Shown here: positions 15,202 through 17,733 of the stretch, one piece after another
How positions within the stretch are numbered: position 1 is the first letter of the stretch
Layout: every line of letters begins with the position of its first letter
Source: Aquimarina sp.
GTDB lineage: Bacteria > Bacteroidota > Bacteroidia > Flavobacteriales > Flavobacteriaceae
Assembly (NCBI GenBank): GCA_020628975.1
Contig: JAHDEF010000002.1
Span: forward strand, 18,666 to 36,398
DNA length: 17,733 nucleotides
Reading direction: 5' to 3'
Translations under genes and position numbers: made by a program
The notes under the pieces: generated by a model
The model's database searches: none
The model's input: the letters and a program-made list of their open reading frames with translations, nothing else
Told to the model about the DNA's origin: nothing

Positions 15202-16476
15202 ATGAATACGCCGTTAGCAGAAAGACTTCGACCTAAGACTTTAAATGATTATTTAAGTCAACAGCATTTAGTGGGAAATAAAGGTGCGTTGCGTCAACAA
15301 ATTGAACGCGGCATTATTCCATCTTTAATTTTTTGGGGGCCACCAGGTGTTGGGAAAACTACGTTGGCACATATCATTGCCGAAACCTCAGATCGTCCTT
15401 TTTATGCCTTAAGTGCTATAAATAGTGGGGTGAAAGAGGTACGAGAAGTAATAGAAAGCGCAAAAAGAGATGGTGGATTATTTACGGCAAAAAATCCTAT
15501 TTTGTTTATTGATGAAATTCATCGTTTTAGTAAATCGCAGCAAGATTCCCTATTAGGAGCTGTTGAAAAAGGTTGGGTTACTTTAATTGGGGCAACTACT
15601 GAAAATCCCAGTTTTGAAGTGATTCCTGCGCTGTTGTCAAGATGTCAGGTATACATCTTAAATTCTTTCGGAAAAACAGAATTAGAAGATTTACTTCAGC
15701 GTGCAATTCAAGAAGATGTTTTTTTGCAGCAGAAAAAAATCAACTTAAAAGAAACCGATGCTTTATTGCGATTAAGTGGTGGCGATGCTCGAAAATTATT
15801 AAACACATTCGAGCTAGTTGTTTCTAGTTTTCAAGAAGAAAAAATAGAAATTACGAATGAAAAGGTACTGGCATTAGTACAACAAAACCCAGCGCGCTAT
15901 GATAAAACAGGGGAGCAGCATTACGATATTATTTCTGCCTTTATCAAATCAGTTAGAGGAAGCGATCCTAACGGAGCCGTATATTGGTTAGCTAGAATGA
16001 TTGAAGGTGGGGAAGATTTAAAATTTATAGCCAGGCGACTTATTATTTTAGCCAGTGAAGATATAGGTTTAGCAAATCCTACAGCTTTAGTTATGGCAAC
16101 TAATACATTTACAGCAGCGGCTACAGTTGGGTTTCCTGAGGCTCGAATTATATTGAGTCAGTGCACTATTTATTTGGCTACTTCTCCAAAAAGTAATGCT
16201 TCGTACATGGCGATTAACAAAGCTCAGCAATTGGTAAAACAAACAGGCGATTTATCGGTGCCACTACATTTAAGAAATGCGCCCACCAAATTAATGAAAG
16301 AGTTGGGCTACGGCGACCAGTACAAATATGCACATGATTACCCAGAGCATTTTGCTGATCAAGAATTTTTACCTGAAGAAATTAAACAAACGAAGCTTTA
16401 TGAGCCAGCCAACAATACTAAAGAAAATGGACTTCGCAATTGGTTAAAAGAGAAATGGAAAAAATATGGGTATTAA
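15202..16476 (+). CDS. rarA: Replication-associated recombination protein A (AAA+ ATPase)
   Basis: A 424-residue AAA+ ATPase (MgsA/RarA, the bacterial relative of WRNIP1/Mgs1) that acts at stalled or gapped replication forks in the cytoplasm. The opening PLAERLRPKTLNDYLSQQHL is the family signature. Walker A is GPPGVGKTT (46-54), Walker B ILFIDEIHRF (100-109), sensor 1 ATTENPSF (131-138), and the arginine finger region is ALLSRCQV (143-150). The C-terminal tetramerisation domain carries RGSDPNGAVYWLARMIEGGED and the ASEDIGLANP block. The whole protein is collinear with the family and near the E. coli length (447). It diverges from the rhomboid gene. Confidence 0.96.
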   Translation: MNTPLAERLRPKTLNDYLSQQHLVGNKGALRQQIERGIIPSLIFWGPPGVGKTTLAHIIAETSDRPFYALSAINSGVKEVREVIESAKRDGGLFTAKNPILFIDEIHRFSKSQQDSLLGAVEKGWVTLIGATTENPSFEVIPALLSRCQVYILNSFGKTELEDLLQRAIQEDVFLQQKKINLKETDALLRLSGGDARKLLNTFELVVSSFQEEKIEITNEKVLALVQQNPARYDKTGEQHYDIISAFIKSVRGSDPNGAVYWLARMIEGGEDLKFIARRLIILASEDIGLANPTALVMATNTFTAAATVGFPEARIILSQCTIYLATSPKSNASYMAINKAQQLVKQTGDLSVPLHLRNAPTKLMKELGYGDQYKYAHDYPEHFADQEFLPEEIKQTKLYEPANNTKENGLRNWLKEKWKKYGY

Positions 16477-16478
16477 AA

Positions 16479-16526
16479 AATCTAGCCGGTAATCCCCCCA
16501 TTCAAATTTGATATACCGACTAGATT
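16479..16526 (-). terminator. intrinsic terminator of the T9SS cargo gene, overlapping the end of rarA
   Basis: AATCTAGCCGGTA (16479-16491) pairs with TACCGACTAGATT (16514-16526), a 13-bp stem with one mismatch and a 22-base loop. On the minus strand the stem runs straight into T residues (complement of the A-run 16475-16480), as in a rho-independent terminator. On the plus strand no T-run follows, so it suits the minus-strand gene better. The loop holds the palindrome TCAAATTTGA (16502-16511). Confidence 0.75.
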
Positions 16527-16552
16527 ACAACAACGAACTATTATTGGTTACT

Positions 16553-17733
16553 TTACTTCTTTATAAATTTTAATTGCGCAGTATTATTAATGTTTACAAT
16601 GTAAATGCCTGTAGCTAAACCACTAATATCGATTTTATTTTGAGGGCTACTAATTAATTTTTTACCACTAAGATCATAAACATCAATAATTGCAGGCTTT
16701 GTTACATTGTAAATACTCAAGTTATTGCCCTCAACACTTACGAAGGGTAAGTTCAGCGGAGAACTTTCTGTTAAAGAGTTCGATAACGTAACAGTTTCAT
16801 TCGGAATTGAAACCACTAAATCATTAAATTCAAATGTAGCATAAATGGTATCATCAATAATGGTAAAACTATCTATACTAGAGCAAAATACACTACCATC
16901 ATCTTCTTCGTCAACATAGGTGGCATTAAATGCGATAAATTCACTTTCACCATTAAAATCAGTAAAATTTAAGGGGACTCTTTTTATACTATTCGATTGC
17001 GAGTAGTACATAAAACCATTTTCAATACTTAATTTACCTATAAAGTTTGTGGCATCCGATAATAATGTCAAATCAGTTAAATCGCTCAACGGAGCGGTGT
17101 ACAAGTTGCTGTTTTCGGCAAGGTAAAGGGTGTCATTTAGCAGAAAAGCACTCTCTAAAAAGAAATTATAATCGACGTTAAGCTCTACAAATGAATTGTC
17201 ATTTAAGTCAATTTGATCGATCGATGAAATTTCAGTGTTATCAAAATCGCTTGGTTCATGATAAAAGTACAGGTCGTTTCCGTTTTTTTGTAAACCGTAA
17301 ATAAATTCGTCATTGGAAAAATATATTTGATTATCAAAAGGATTGTTCAAATTCGTATTTACAATCTGACTAAAATCAAACGTGAAATCTCCCTCAGCGT
17401 CTTCTGTTCCAAAAATAGAAGCAAAAAATATATCTTCCCCATCTACTTTTATATCTGTTATAAATTCATTGTTAGATTTAGTATAAATAATGCTTTCTGC
17501 TTCAGTTGTGAGGTTATATATACTAATTCCACTATTGTTAGAAATAATTAATTCGTTGTTATTTAATTGCTCGATTACATCAGGAGATTCTAAGCTGGTG
17601 ATAATTTCTTCGAAAGACGAGCTTGTTCCCGTACATTCATTTAAAGAAAAAAAAAAGAGTCTCCAATGATACCTTCATTGCTTATAGAAGCATAACCTTT
17701 GCCGTCTTCGTCAACAGCAATTCCATCAAAATT
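16553..17733 (-). CDS. T9SS type A sorting-domain protein, frameshifted, N-terminus outside window
   Basis: This is the C-terminal part of a surface or secreted protein exported by the type IX system. The last ~65 residues form the sorting domain, with LSIYNVTKPAIIDVYDLSGK, then IDISGLATGIYIVNI and the final KFIKK; this tail is read and removed at the outer membrane. The upstream portion is Asp/Asn/Ser-rich with repeated strand-like units (for example VDGEDIFFASIF, KNGNDLYFYH, LNDTLYLAEN and IENGFMYYSQ), suggesting a beta-propeller-like fold. The frame from the terminus is open to 17674 but has no ATG there; the TTG at 17350 is internal. From 17733 inward a second frame reads FDGIAVDEDGKGYAS, and joins the first if one T is added to the ten-T run at 17647-17656. 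No catalytic motif is visible. Confidence 0.85.
17647..17656 (-). other. ten-T homopolymer at the frameshift point
   Basis: On the coding strand ten T residues separate GGAGACTC from CTTTAAATGA. As written, the incoming frame ends in TAA at 17641-17643. With eleven T residues it reads GDSFFFSLNECTGT and joins the open downstream frame. With nine it ends in TGA. The break is thus a single missing base in a long homopolymer. Confidence 0.8.

Noticed and set aside
17327..17551. 74-codon plus-strand open frame
   Set aside because: It lies opposite the T9SS cargo gene, whose frame is continuous there; its Ile/Tyr/Lys-rich product looks random.
1..17733. CRISPR array, tRNA, rRNA, prophage or transposon
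   Set aside because: I saw no regularly spaced repeats, cloverleaf-like sequence, integrase or transposase; coding regions are standard chromosomal genes of similar base composition.

Overview
The window looks like a chromosomal segment from a member of the Bacteroidota, most likely Flavobacteriaceae. The evidence is AT-rich DNA, a protein ending in a type IX secretion (T9SS) type A sorting domain, LpxB (so a Gram-negative with lipid A), promoter boxes matching the Bacteroidota -7 pattern TAnnTTTG, and gene neighbourhoods typical of the group (surE-lpxB, rbfA with a LolC/E-like permease). The family assignment is an inference. Most of it is ordinary housekeeping DNA; I found no defence island, prophage, transposon, CRISPR array, tRNA or rRNA.

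Layout. (1) 1-1720: the C-terminal part of a large GH2 beta-galactosidase, cut by the window start. (2) 1828-5871, minus strand: a tight three-gene unit read prc-like protease, then an OppC/DppC-type permease, then a membrane-anchored DNA/RNA non-specific endonuclease. (3) 5872-6045: a divergent promoter region with a perfect 9-bp inverted repeat. (4) 6046-8738, plus strand: surE, a small three-helix membrane protein, lpxB and a secreted NlpC/P60 peptidase. (5) 8745-11021, minus strand: an enoyl-CoA hydratase behind a HAMP histidine kinase, with a possible 31-residue ORF just upstream of the kinase. (6) 11334-12399: a secreted DUF3157-like protein converging on a secreted YHS-domain protein, with a strong hairpin between them. 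(7) 12646-14240: rbfA and a LolC/E-like permease. (8) 14296-15102: a rhomboid protease, divergent from rarA (15202-16476). (9) 16553-17733: a T9SS cargo protein that leaves the window at its N-terminal side.

Four things deserve a second look. The YHS gene carries an in-frame TAA followed by 14 more sensible codons, so its tail appears to have been cut off by a single nonsense change. The T9SS cargo gene is broken by a one-base frameshift exactly at a run of ten T residues, which is either a sequencing error or a real slippage or phase-variation site. The hairpin at 11901-11944 resembles a dispersed flavobacterial repeat. The small ORF ahead of the histidine kinase is too short for routine gene calling. 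A 25-bp dyad followed by a T-run, upstream of the YHS gene, has no obvious owner.

Functionally the window is dominated by envelope biology: lipid A synthesis, lipoprotein or ABC permeases, a periplasmic tail-specific protease, a cell-wall peptidase, a rhomboid protease, an envelope-sensing kinase and secreted proteins. Ribosome maturation (RbfA) and replication-fork maintenance (RarA) genes are mixed in.
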